A DNA stretch of 64,000 bases from Cannabis sativa. Lineage: Eukaryota; Streptophyta; Magnoliopsida; Rosales; Cannabaceae. Shown here in pieces: positions 36,968 through 47,731 of this stretch. The notes beneath the pieces were generated by a model that was not told the DNA's origin, did no database searches, and saw only the letters and a list, made by a program, of their open reading frames with translations. Where the stretch lies: positions 65,368,600 to 65,432,599 of the forward strand of contig NC_083602.1 of NCBI RefSeq assembly GCF_029168945.1, given 5' to 3'. How positions within the stretch are numbered: the stretch's first letter is position 1; each line of letters opens with the position of its first letter. The position numbers and the translations under genes were made by a program.

Positions 36968-37348
36968 AGATTTTTACCTCCTGAACTTTGACATATCCCA
37001 AATTATGCTCTAAACTATTCACGTTGTTAAAAATTTCCCCTCAAACTATTAGAATTGTTGGATTCAAGGATTTCTGTCCAATTTCATTTAAATTTACTAA
37101 TACGATGATTGTCCATGTATTAAATCGTGCCCTCCAAATTTTGATATCTACCAAATTGTGCCCCTTGAATTTTGACATATACCAAATTGTGCATCGTGAA
37201 CTTTCATTCACGTTAGACTTTTGTTAGTAAAATTAGACAAAAAATCACAAATCCAACAATCTCAATAGTTTGAGAAAAATTTTGAACAACCTAAAAAATT
37301 CATGAGGCATGATTTTGTATATGTCAAAGTTTGCGGTAAAAATTCTCG
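36968..37348. mobile_element. Foldback MITE with about 110-bp inverted arms
   Basis: The left arm (from 36968, agatttttacctcctgaact) and the right arm (reverse complement from 37348, cgagaatttttaccgcaaac) share actttgacatat, a caaactatt(a/g)ga-type block and attgttggatt in the same order. The centre repeats a similar gaattttgacatataccaaa motif. No transposase is present. The superfamily is unclear and target duplications were not found. Confidence 0.6.
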
Positions 37349-37584
37349 TTGACCTAAATTAAACAATGTATTACATGATGCTTAATTATTTATGTGATGT
37401 TTTTTAATTTTTAAAAAAATTTAAAACATGTATTTCTCAAATAAAAAAATATTCCTAAAATAACTCAAAAAAAAAAAATCTTAAATCTGGATGCACCTCC
37501 CTCCTAACATTAGTTATAATAATTAATTAACAATAGGTTATTTTTATGGAAGAAATTAATAATAGGTAAGTATCCTAGGATTCT

Positions 37585-39101
37585 GAAAGTTGCTGGAAAT
37601 GAATCAGGCTTTGCTTGTTAAGTGGGGATGGGACCTCCTTAACGAAGATCAATCATTGTGCTGTAAGGTGTTAAAATCTAAGTATCTGAGAAACAAATCG
37701 TTCTTCGATTGCTCTTATAAGACTTCTGACTCGTAGTTCTAGAAGAATGTGGTGAAAGCCAAAGAGATCCTTAAGAAAGGTACTTACAAGATGATTTCAG
37801 ATGGAAAAGAGACTTTATGTCTGGACTGATCCTTGGATTATTCACGGACAGGATTTCTACCCTAAGGCCAATGCTTCTCGGCTTGACGGGGCGACAAAGG
37901 TTGCGGAGTTACTTTTAAAGAATGGCCTAAACTTCATTCACCTTTACCTTGGAAACCGTTAGTGACATTATTAAGAGTGGTAAACCAAGTGGCCAAGACA
38001 GAGATAGGTGGGTGTGGACAAAGGAGCCAAATGGTTTATTTTCGACAAAGTTTGCCTATCTTGTCCAAGCTTTAGAAAGAGCTCCCGACTACGTTATGGC
38101 CCCCGCACGGTGGAAAAAGCTTTGGAACTCCAAAATCCTAAAGCGTCATAAGGTCCTCTAGTGGTGCATTCTCTCTGACATCTGCCTATCCGGGCCATCC
38201 TCGCTAAGAGAATTAAGATAGAAGAGGCCTCTTATCCAATTTGTGGGGAAGGTGAGGAATCAATGGAGCATTTATTCCTCTATTGCAACTTTGTCTACCA
38301 TCTCTAACGATATTCTCCTTGGGGGGTTAAGCTTGTATCTGATTCTTGTGCTCGTGTATAGGATTAGGTTGCTTTTCTTTGAAACTTGAAGTCGAAAGGG
38401 GTGGATACCGATAAGTTATTCCTCTATGCGTTAATTGTGGTGGATACTGTTTGGAAGGCTCGCAACGACAATGTACATAATAATTCCATGGATAACATTA
38501 AGCACTTTATTGATTCTATTTCTATTTATTACGTAGATTATGCATCTTGCTTGTTTGTTTGGATGTTAGTTTTTATGTCTCCTATTTGCTCCCCTCCTCC
38601 AGCTGATTGGATTAAAATTAACTGTGATGTCAAAGTTTGTAGTAGCTCCATGTGTGCGGTAGCATTAGCTAGGGATTATACAGGGTCTATTTTGTGGGTA
38701 GCGGTTAACATGCTCAACTTCTCGAATCTGCTAATTAGAGAAGCTGCAGCGTGTACGCTAGCTCTGGAGACAACCGTTATGATGAAGATCCTTTTTGTTC
38801 TTGTTGAGAGTGATTCTAAGAAGGTTATCAATGCTCTAAAGGGAGTTCACTTCAGTTGGGGTATTGATAATTATATTCATATGTTTAAACAACTCTCTTC
38901 TGGTTTGTCGTTGTAATTTTTCTTCTATTATTAGACTTTGTAATTTCTCGACCCACAATGTTGCTAGATGGGTTTTTGTGAATCATATAACTGGTATGGT
39001 TGAGCTCTCTTTTATACCAGACTCTATCTTTTATAACGACGATGAAATCTAATTTTAAATCCTTTTAATTATAAAATTTCTATTTTCAAAAAAAAAAAAA
39101 A
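37585..39101 (+). mobile_element. 5'-truncated LINE tail (zf-RVT and RNase H)
   Basis: Starting near NQALLVKWGWDLLNEDQSL (about 37590), the piece carries the C-terminal part of a plant L1-type ORF2. It has a zf-RVT-like region (38041-38290, WKKLWNSKILKRHKVL), then RNase H with ADWIKINCDVKVC and EAAACTLALE (frame 38386-38916), and ends with a 14-A tail at 39088-39101. Stops and shifts interrupt it. Truncation at the 5' end with a poly-A tail is typical of LINE insertion. It sits just upstream of the UBC promoter. Confidence 0.8.
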
Positions 39102-39358
39102 CAAAATGCAAGGTAGCAGTAAGTAAATTTTAACAGATGTATCTGATCTGACTGTTCGGGCTCCAACAGTGGACACTAATCAAGAAAGTCTTTTAACATT
39201 TACCTTAACGTTTCATTTTCTACGTGTCCAAATACAATTGGTCACAGAAATCGGTTTTAAAATTTGCATCGGCACCATATCATAGCTACAACTTTCGCCG
39301 GACTCGTTTCCCACACAGTAATAATGAGTGAGTCTACGTTCCGAACCTTCTTTCTGTC

Positions 39359-39368
39359 TATAAATATA
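39359..39368 (+). promoter_or_regulatory. TATA box of the UBC gene
   Basis: tataaatata lies 116 bp upstream of the start codon, giving a predicted transcription start near 39390-39400 and a pyrimidine-rich 5' UTR (ctctctcttcgtctccc) of about 80 bp. Only about 260 bp separate this box from the poly-A tail of the LINE fragment. Confidence 0.65.
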
Positions 39369-39474
39369 CTTTAGTGTCGGCTTTAAAGAGCTCTTTTTCT
39401 CTCCCCCTTGCAATAGCTGAGAGCTCCGAGCTCTCTCTTCGTCTCCCTACAGCTTTACCATTTGTCTCTCTTTC

Positions 39475-42400
39475 ATGGCCTCACAGGCAAGCCTCCTCCT
39501 TCTGAAACAGCTCAAAGGTATTTGAGTATTTTTCTTTTCAAATTTCTTTCTCATTGATTCGGATAGGGTTACTGGATTTCGATTCGTCTTGAGATGTGAT
39601 CTTAATTGATGTTAATTTTTTAACTTTTGGAGGTTAATCTGTGTATTTGGGTTTGCAGATCTTTGCAAGAATCCAGTGGATGGGTTTTCGGCCGGTCTGG
39701 TAGACGAGACGAATATATTTGAATGGAGCGTTACAATTATTGGACCTCCCGATACGCTTTAGTACGTTTTCTTTTTAAAAGATTTTTGCCAACTCAAAAA
39801 TTCGTTTTTTTTTTCTTGATCAATTTTTGGGGTTTTTCGGTTTCTATATTGTCTGCCTGCGACTGTTTGTGGATGTTTGGATCCTTGGGTGAAATTTGTT
39901 TATTTCTTCTTGAAGTTAGTTGATATTTAGAATTGGATTGTGCTGTCCGGATATTTCAAGAAAAGAAAATTTTCTCAGTTTGTGGGGATGCCCTTCTAGA
40001 TTAAAGGTGTAAGAAAAACGATGATCGGTCGGTCTGGAGCTTTGAACAACCAATTTTCAAGCTGGTTTTTTGGGTTCGGGTTAACTTTATGTTACTTATG
40101 TTAAAGATGTATCGGAAACTGATTTTAGGGATAAGACTTAGAGACGGTGGGAAAGGTTGCAGTTTTCATTTTGGAATATATTCTTGGTGTATACTAGCGA
40201 AAGAAACAACTTACTTTCTTTATTTGTGATCCTAGAAGGTGATGATATTCTTAAAATTGGAACTTTTTTAAATGGCTTTCCGAATTCTGCTCCATGGCGA
40301 GTTACTCATTTTCTTAGGCAGGTGCTAAGTGATTAACTTAAATATCGCTTACTACCAGTTCTTGTTATGCTGGTTCATCTTTTTCGGCTTATCTTACTAG
40401 TAATTTGACTTGTTGATTTTTGTTCTGTTTTGTTTACTGTTTTTGAGGGCTCGGGTGGATGTAAACTTTGGCTTCTTTCCTTATTGCTGTTTTATTAATT
40501 TTGTTTTGAGTTTGTAAGCCTGAACTATATGTTCTCTTATGTTCTGAGGCAAGTTATGTTTATCTAGAAAACATTCTTGCTTAAAATTTTTGTATCATTC
40601 AAAGCAATGGATGACATGACGTTATACTGATTGTTTTATATCTTATTGCAGTGATGGAGGATTTTTCAATGCTATTATGAGTTTTCCCTCTAACTACCCG
40701 AACAGTCCTCCATCAGTGAAGTTTACTTCGGAGATTTGGCATCCAAATGGTTTGTTATGCTCCCTAATTTCCACTTGTTTGATATTCTTAACATGATATT
40801 GAGAGCGTTTTTCACTTTTTCATTTCCAGTTTATCCTGATGGACGTGTTTGCATATCGATTCTTCATCCTCCTGGCGATGATCCAAATGGATATGAGCTT
40901 GCAAGTGAACGTTGGACGCCTGTTCATACGGTATGTGATGTCTTAAAGATGATCTATGTATCATCAGCTTATAGTTATAGGTAGTTGTGCAATGTCTAAA
41001 CTGTTATAGATTTGTTGTGAATGAGAGTATGAAGATTCTCGTTTATTATAAGTAACCCGAACTCCATAATCAGACACGAAAGTTCCAACTAGCTATGCGT
41101 GAGGAAGTTTGGGCCTTTTGGGTTACAGAGTTTCTTGCTAATCATTTGACAAATGATTAAACAGTAGACAGTAATGATAAAGACAATGAGACTAGAGAGA
41201 TAATGCTATGAGTTGAGGAATTGAAGCTGTGACCTGCATGGGTAGGGAGACCAGATGTAAATTGAAGTTGTGACCTTCATGGGTAGGGAGATCAGATGTG
41301 AAGAGTCTAATCGTGGAAGCATAGTGTGTGCTCATTTTGTTGCTTGCATACCTTTAGACCACCAACTGTTGTCAATTGTTAATCATAGAGAATAGCCATT
41401 TAATTAAGTAGAACTGGTGGGAAGGGGTGTCACCTCTAAGTGATGTGTGGAATTTATTCTTGTTCATTGTTTTGAAAAGAGAAGATTCTGCATTGAATAT
41501 TTGCAATGGTAAAGAACATGGAGTTTGGCAATATGGTATTGTGACAGTTTGTTTCTAGTGTGAAAGTAACATGCATCTATATCTTTTTCATCGGTTTTGT
41601 TTAGAGTTTAGCTTTTAGGACCTTGTGCAATTTTTAGTTTTCAAGTCCAGCTTCTAAGTGATTCTTGATTGCCATTAAAATTGTAGCTGTTTTGCATTTG
41701 TGTTGCAATTTCAATGGATAAATTGTTGGACATTTAGAAACATTAGCTAATCCTTACTTCATTTAATTATGGTTTTCTCACAAGAGCTCAGTAGCACTTT
41801 GCTGTTACTTGAGTTTTGTAATGTTATTGTGAGATGATCTTGTTATGGAAGTTATCGCAGTGAAGTCCTGGTTGGTCTTTAGCTGGTGCAAGGGAGTGCT
41901 GATCCTGAATATGGATCTCTTGCAAAGTATCAATGACATGTCTTTGCTTGAAAAAGAAAATAGAAGTATAGGACTACAATTGTTGAATTTTTCGTCTTTG
42001 GACCATATAGGTTATTTGCTTACTATGAACAAAAGTTAACTTTGCCTACTATGAAGATGAAGCACATTAATTTGAATACGGGGCTAGTAAAGTTTTTCAG
42101 AGTTGCAAATCATTATATGCTAATCACATAGCTTCAACGTCTTTCAAGCCTCATATCTTCCCCCCAAGGAAAGGATCAAAGGGGCTTTAAAGCTTTCTGG
42201 ATGAAATTTTGTAACGGGAGGCTGGGCTCTGTGGTTTCATGCTATCATTGTAAAATTTAGGTTACTTGTCTCCCTTTCTGCAAATAGTCAAAGTCTTCCT
42301 ATTACAGATTAATGATTGATTACAAGTTCTATATTTCTCGTCTGTGACTTTACAGCCTTAAGTTTTTTATAGATGTCCTCATGAAGTCATGGTGGTTAAA

Positions 42401-42859
42401 GAAGGGTCCTGAGGTTCCGTTAACATTTTTATAACATTGTCAATGTGTAAATTTTGTCCCTGCAGGTTGAAAGCATAGTTTTAAGTATAATATCAATGCT
42501 TTCCAGTCCGAATGACGAGTCTCCTGCCAATGTTGAAGCAGCGGTAAGTCTTTCCATGCTTTCCCTTTGAATGCTTTTGCTATGTGATTTATCTACTCAT
42601 TTTCTTAACTACTACTGGACAAGTTGAGAAAATAGTTAAAAATTCTTCAAAGCAATCAATGCTCAAATGTTTCAGTCTGTTTTTTTTTGCTCTAGAAGTG
42701 TTCAATTTTTTTTGAAAGGCACAATGCATATGTAAAAGTGGAAGAGTTCTAAGATTGTTGTTGGCTTTTGGTGTGTTGCAGAAGGAATGGAGAGATAGGA
42801 GAGAGGAGTTCAAGAAAAAGGTCAGCCGATGTGTGAGAAAGTCGCAAGAAATGTTGTGA
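39475..42859 (+). CDS. UBC7: Ubiquitin-conjugating enzyme E2, UBC7/13/14 type (6 exons)
   Basis: Exons 39475-39517, 39659-39761, 40652-40749, 40830-40930, 42466-42543 and 42782-42859 join with GT-AG introns in one 501-base frame (166 residues), the length usual for plant UBC7-group E2s. The enzyme takes ubiquitin from E1 on a cysteine thioester and passes it on with an E3 ligase; the group is the plant counterpart of UBE2G/Ubc7, linked to ER-associated degradation. Residues seen: HPN at 79-81, catalytic Cys89 in [12 protein letters not shown], and the acidic insertion [13 protein letters not shown] after it (98-110) that marks the UBC7/Cdc34 class. The C-terminus is basic ([14 protein letters not shown]). 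Intron 2 (890 bp) and intron 4 (1,535 bp) are long and no transposon was recognised in them. The choice among UBC7, 13 and 14 is uncertain. Confidence 0.95.
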
Positions 42860-43559
42860 TTCACCATTCAAGGCGTTTCCTATTCTTGCTTGGGGGCTAA
42901 AAGCTTGTACTAATTAATTGGCTTGGTGACTACTGCCTTGCCTTGGGGTTGGTCCATGTAGCATGCCATTGAATTCTGGCATCAATCTCTTTTACTTTTT
43001 CTTTACCTATTTTGTTATTTTATTTTTACATTTGTTTTTCTTTTTTCTCTTTATGTCACAGTATTTGCTATGACTGGAGACATCTTTGTATTCAAAGCGT
43101 TTTCATTAGTGCTTGGCAACGAAGTGTTCTTGTCATAAACCCATTCTCTGTTTTTGACCGCTTTTGTTTAGAATCTTTAGATGTTTGAAGTACTTTCTCG
43201 ATCAGATGTCATTTTTGAAACAACCGGCCGTGATAGGCAAAGTGGGGTTTTGTGTTTCACATTTTAAGTCCATATTCAATTGATCTTAAAACCTATTAGT
43301 GTGTACCCTTCATTGTCCACATTCATTTGATCTTTACCAAATATTGTTACCAATGGGCCTAATTTTCATCCCATTCCTCTTTGACGTTGCTTCGTATGTA
43401 ATTTATTACAGTATTACCTAGTGGAAGTTAAAGCTCTGTATTTAATTAGAGTCGCAAACTCATTAAAGAGACTCGACCTTTATCCAGTAAAGGTATATCC
43501 ACAGATACACAACACAAGGTACAGTTTCAAGTACGACGGGAAAAAGCCTCGAAGAAGAC
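42860..43559. other. UBC 3' UTR and convergent intergenic space
   Basis: T-rich sequence after the UBC stop presumably holds its 3' UTR; no perfect AATAAA was found close to the stop. The neighbouring VOC gene ends on the other strand at 43617, so the two genes are convergent and share this space. No other gene is seen. Confidence 0.5.
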
Positions 43560-43565
43560 TTTATT
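43560..43565 (-). terminator. Polyadenylation signal of the VOC gene
   Basis: AATAAA on minus (tttatt on plus), 52 bases beyond the TGA stop of the VOC gene. Plant signals are loose, so this is a likely rather than certain site. Confidence 0.5.
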
Positions 43566-43616
43566 TTTGACTAAAGACATTACAGATATACATAAAGAGG
43601 GTGCTATTGAAATGAA

Positions 43617-44643
43617 TCAGTCATGCTTGGGTGATTGAACGTGACTCCCCATTCGGACAACAATCCCATTGATATCTCTTACGTACCCGACTTTTTGGCC
43701 CCATTCCTTTTCTTCTGGCTCGCTCACTGATACGGCGCCGTTCTCTATTGCTTTCTGCATTATTACAATAATATTTATTACATTCAAAACATAACCTAAT
43801 AATACAGTGTTTCTACAACACACTCCTTTAAAAGGGGTGAACCATGCACCCTTAATTGTTTCAGATTTTTTTTCTAGTTTAATTTTTTTTAATAGTTATT
43901 TATGGTGTAGTTATTTAAAATATTTAAATAAATTTTCAGAGATTTAAAATAAGTTAAGACCTCATTCGGGTTCAAATTTTATTTTATAAACTTGTGAAGA
44001 AATAAACTTATTTTAAACCCCATTTTTTGTCGGTTGTTAAATTTTTCAAATTTTTTTAAAATTGTGCTAGATACCAAAACAGATGCAACAATAAAAGAAT
44101 TTTTCAATAATATATTGTTGTTTTCTTAACGAAGTTGCACTTAAGTCCCATCTCCCATGTTGGGACTACAAATAAAAATAAAATCAAACTCAGTATATTA
44201 TAAGAAGATCCCAAACCGCAATTAGTACACTAACGTAAACGCACATATATGGATACATACCTTGTAAGCAGCATCAACGTCCGAGAAGGCAAAGCAAACC
44301 TCGACAGGTTGTCTCTCACCGTGAGACCCGGCTGCGGTTTGGACCGATCCTGTCACCTCATCTGTTTCATGCTGATGTAGCGGAGTAAAGGCTATGGTGC
44401 TCTGCCCACTCTCTAGCTCTCCCCACCTAGTAATTATTTAAAAACTAACCCATTATTGATTGATAATTAAATAAATAAATATATTTTCATAAATATAAAT
44501 ATATATATTTATATATACCTGTGGGATTTGTCCAAGCGGCGAACACTGAAACCGAAAGCTTTTTCGTAGAACGTTACGGATTTCGCTACGTCCTTTACAT
44601 AAATAACTATATAAGCCAACACTGGTCTAAGATTCGACGCCAT
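43617..44643 (-). CDS. Vicinal oxygen chelate (glyoxalase-like) protein, DSI-1VOC type (3 exons)
   Basis: Exons 44643-44519, 44426-44261 and 43754-43617 join with GT-AG introns into 143 codons (142 residues). The protein starts MASNLRPVLAYIVIYVKDV, followed by SVTFYEKAFGF, then SGQSTIAFTPLHQHETDEV in the first module. The second has VEVCFAFSDVDAAYKKAIEN, a KEWGQKVGYVRDINGIVVR stretch and an end MGSHVQ. These are two beta-alpha-beta-beta-beta modules of the glyoxalase/bleomycin-resistance/dioxygenase superfamily, and the sequence recalls the Arabidopsis desiccation-induced 1VOC protein. The usual metal ligands of glyoxalase I are not all present (Arg in IVVRM where Glu is common), so classical glyoxalase I activity is doubtful. 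The substrate is unknown. The product is likely cytosolic, with no signal peptide. Confidence 0.92.
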
Positions 44644-44685
44644 TCTTAAGGTTATTTTGTAGTTTACTGGTGAGAATGGTGTTAC

Positions 44686-44693
44686 ATATATAA
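44686..44693 (-). promoter_or_regulatory. Possible TATA box of the VOC gene
   Basis: On minus the sequence ttttatatatg lies about 45 bp upstream of the start codon at 44643. If used, the 5' UTR would be very short, about 10-20 bases. Confidence 0.4.
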
Positions 44694-44776
44694 AATGGTT
44701 AGACCTTTTTTATTTCTCACAAATTCGGACATTTGTAATTATATGACCTTTACACATGGCAAATCTTAAGCCTTCT

Positions 44777-44784
44777 ACACGTGG
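44777..44784 (-). promoter_or_regulatory. G-box / ABRE-like element upstream of the VOC gene
   Basis: acacgtgg on plus (ccacgtgt on minus) contains the palindromic CACGTG core, about 135 bp upstream of the start codon. bZIP factors of the ABA pathway bind this core. It would fit a desiccation-responsive gene, but function is inferred from sequence and position only. Confidence 0.5.
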
Positions 44785-45071
44785 AGCTCTTGCATGTGGT
44801 GATGCGGTCAGATGTCATTGCGTGGCACCGATTGTGACAACTCATGACTTGTTTTATGGTGTTGTTACCTATAAAACTTGTGTATGCAATAGAAGTTGTA
44901 TGCGCAATGCATGCACAAAATATTAGGTGTATAGCTTTAGAATGATGTTTTCACCATAATAGAATTATTTATTAAAAGGGACAGTAATTCTAGTTATGAC
45001 TTGGTCATAGATTTATAACCATGAATATTCATTCAATAATATAAACAGATAATTGCTTAATTTTCAGATCG
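44785..45071. other. Intergenic DNA upstream of the VOC gene
   Basis: No gene or repeat recognised. It ends at the 20-bp target duplication of the LINE (45072-45091). Confidence 0.5.
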
Positions 45072-45220
45072 GCATTGATATGATTATTATTAATTTTTTT
45101 TTTAAAGAAAGTTATTTATATTAATGAATAAGTTCATTTACAACAATAGTTTCAATAGGGCTAGGACAAACAATTTTCTAAACAATATCAGTATCTACTC
45201 TTAAAGCAAATCTAGTTAGG

Positions 45221-45814
45221 CTAAACAATCTCAGTATCTATCCTTAAAGCAAATCTAGCTAGGCCATGAGCAGCAGAGTTGACACTTCGATAGACATATC
45301 TTAGAGAAATACTGGGGAAATAGGACATCTGATAGATAATATCACGAACTAAATCATAAAAATAACTATAATACTGTTGAGGATTGTTAACATTTTGAGA
45401 GACAGTGAGAGCATCTGTTTTAATTAAATGCACCGAACAATTGATATGATGCAACCATTTGAGACAATAAGAAATGGCTTTTGCTTCAATTTCTTTGACA
45501 GAAAAAACTCCTTTAATCGGTGCCAAAATCGTAGCAATGACCTGTCCATAAGAGTTGCGAACAATGCCCCCAACACCAATAGTTTGGTTATCAACATCCA
45601 AAGCTGCATCAACATTTAGTTTCAACAAACCTTCGGGGGGAGGCAGCCACGGTTGGCTTCGGGATTGTGAGCTTTGAGGAGGCTTGGCAGGTGGAGTGTT
45701 TGCTTGACGATATTCATAGAGATAATCCATAGCTTTGTCCAAAAGAATAGATTGTGGAAGAGGATGTGAATGGTGTAGAGTCTTATTACGATCGTTCCAA
45801 ATAAACCACATGAG
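45221..45814 (-). pseudogene. LINE ORF2 C-terminal RNase H (RVT_3 type)
   Basis: A 196-residue open frame starting MWFIWNDRNKTLHHSHPLPQ and containing LLKLNVDAALDVDNQTIGVGG, EIEAKAISYCLKWL, LIKTDALTVSQNVNN and VYRSVNSAAHGLARFAL. These are the conserved blocks of the plant LINE RNase H domain. It is cut from the upstream zf-RVT region by the family A element at 45820-56196, whose attaa duplication falls inside the junction. This domain would degrade the RNA strand after reverse transcription. Confidence 0.88.
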
Positions 45815-45819
45815 ATTAA

Positions 45820-47712
45820 TGTTGGGTTTTATGCCCTAAATAAAACCCATTTCAATATAATCAGATTTACTTATTAATATAGATCAGAAATAACATTTAA
45901 TGTTACATGGTTCACATGATTTATTTCATGATTATATGTACATAATGTATAAATTCATCTGAAACCCTTTTCACATACTTGATCCTGTTTATTGTGCCGT
46001 CAACACATTGGAAAGTAAACATGACTATCTGAATAAAGTTTCCTAGATTTATCAGACATAGGGTTTTCTTGATACGATAATCTACAACAGAGTTTACTTG
46101 CATTTGGAGAAGTGCTATGTTCTTTCCAGAACATTGGTTAAAGTAAAGCTCAGGTTGGATGCATGGAGTATGTATCGGAAGGGACCGATATTGAACTTTG
46201 ACTTAGATTTATTAAACTTACCGTAATATCTATTCAAGTCAATATCACCTAGTTGATCCTAGATCAAATGATCTAAATCCTGATATGATTAGGCTCAATC
46301 TCAGAAGGTTATTCGTGTTCTTTGATTTGTTAGTTAAGCCTACTTTTAGGTCAGGGTGATACGTACATTTTGGGAACACGGTAGTGCAATTGAGTGGGAG
46401 CGCTAGCATAAACATGGAATCTATAGCTTCTATCTGGCGAATAGTAAGCAAATGATGATCTCCTTCGAGCTTGACCAAACAAACATAAATGGTGGAGTAC
46501 TCATTTCACATAAGCTGAAATATCATTTATACGGGGTCAAGTGTTTTAAGGATAAAATACATTGTAGGGTGTAACGGTAATCTAATCCCTTTACAGTGTA
46601 GATCATTCATATAGAGGATCATTGATCAAATTAGGATTATAACAATGGATAACTAATGATGCGTCTATGTGGTGGAACATATAGAGCATTCTATATACTG
46701 AGAGTGCAATTCTAAGTTCTATGCGTGGATTCAACGAAGAATTAATAAGTTAGTGAATTTTAGTGCTAAATTCTTGATCTACTTATTGGAAGCTCGGTTA
46801 TATAGACCCATGGTCCCCGCACTAGTTGAGATAATATTGCTTATAAGACTCATGTAATTAGTTTTGATTAATCAATTATAATTCTCAAATTAGACTATGT
46901 CTATTTGTGAATTTTTCACTAAGTAAGGGCGAAATTGTAAAGAAAGAGTTTTAGGGGCATATTTGGTAATTATGATACTTTGTATGGTTCAATTAATAAA
47001 TATGATAAATGACAATATTATTTAATAATTATTTATATTTATTAAATAGTTAGAATTGGCATTTAAATGGTTGAATTAGAAAATTGGCGTTTTTGAGAAA
47101 ATCAGATGCAGAAAAGGTAAAACTGCAAAATTGCAAAAAGTGAGGCCCAAATCCACTAAGCATGGCCGGCCACTTTTGTAGGCAATTTAAACTGATATTT
47201 TCATTATTTTAATGCCAAATAATTCAAACCTAACCCTAGTGGAATGCTATAAATAGATAGTGAAGGCTTCAGGAAAATTACACTTTTCTTCTGACACTTC
47301 TGATTCAGAAAAACCTGAGCCTTCTCTCTCCCTATCTGGTCGACCACTCCCTCTCTCTTTCTTCCCTCTTGAATTTTGAAATTCTTAGTGTAAGAGTAGT
47401 GCCCACACACAGCAAGTGATACCTCAACCATAGTGAGGAAGATCGTGAAGAAAGACTTTCAGCAAGAAGGAGTTTCAGCATCAAAGATTCAGAGAAAGAG
47501 ATCCAGGTTCAGATATTGATAATGCTCTGCTACAGAAAGGAATCAAGGGCTAGATATCTGAACGGAAGGAGTCATATTATTCCGCTGCACCCAATGTAAG
47601 GTTTCCTAAACTTTATACGTGTTTATTTCATCGTTTTAGAAAGTTCATATTTAGGGTGTTAATCAACATACTTGTGAGTAGATCTAAGATCCTGGTAAAA
47701 TAATTCCCAACA
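45820..47712 (+). repeat. 5' LTR of A5
   Basis: 1,893 bp, tgttgggtttt to aattcccaaca. It resembles the 3' LTR closely, with visible small differences (for example 16 extra bases near 47461-47476). Confidence 0.93.
47248..47256 (+). promoter_or_regulatory. TATA box in the A5 5' LTR
   Basis: tataaatag lies after the conserved aaccctagtggaatgc stretch. In the 3' LTR the same place reads tataagtag. Transcription would start near 47280, leaving about 430 bp of R-U5. Confidence 0.6.
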
Positions 47713-47714
47713 AC

Positions 47715-47731
47715 TGGCCTCAGAGCCATGG
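47715..47731 (+). other. PBS of A5
   Basis: tggcctcagagccatgg, two bases after the LTR end. It matches the initiator tRNA type TGGTATCAGAGC except for CC at positions 4-5, exactly as in A2. Confidence 0.75.

Noticed and set aside
39723..39923. 66-residue ORF in the UBC gene
   Set aside because: It reads exon 2 in the wrong frame and continues through intron 2.
41845..42039. 64-residue ORF within the UBC locus
   Set aside because: It lies wholly inside intron 4, has no recognisable similarity, and the flanking splice sites are used by UBC.
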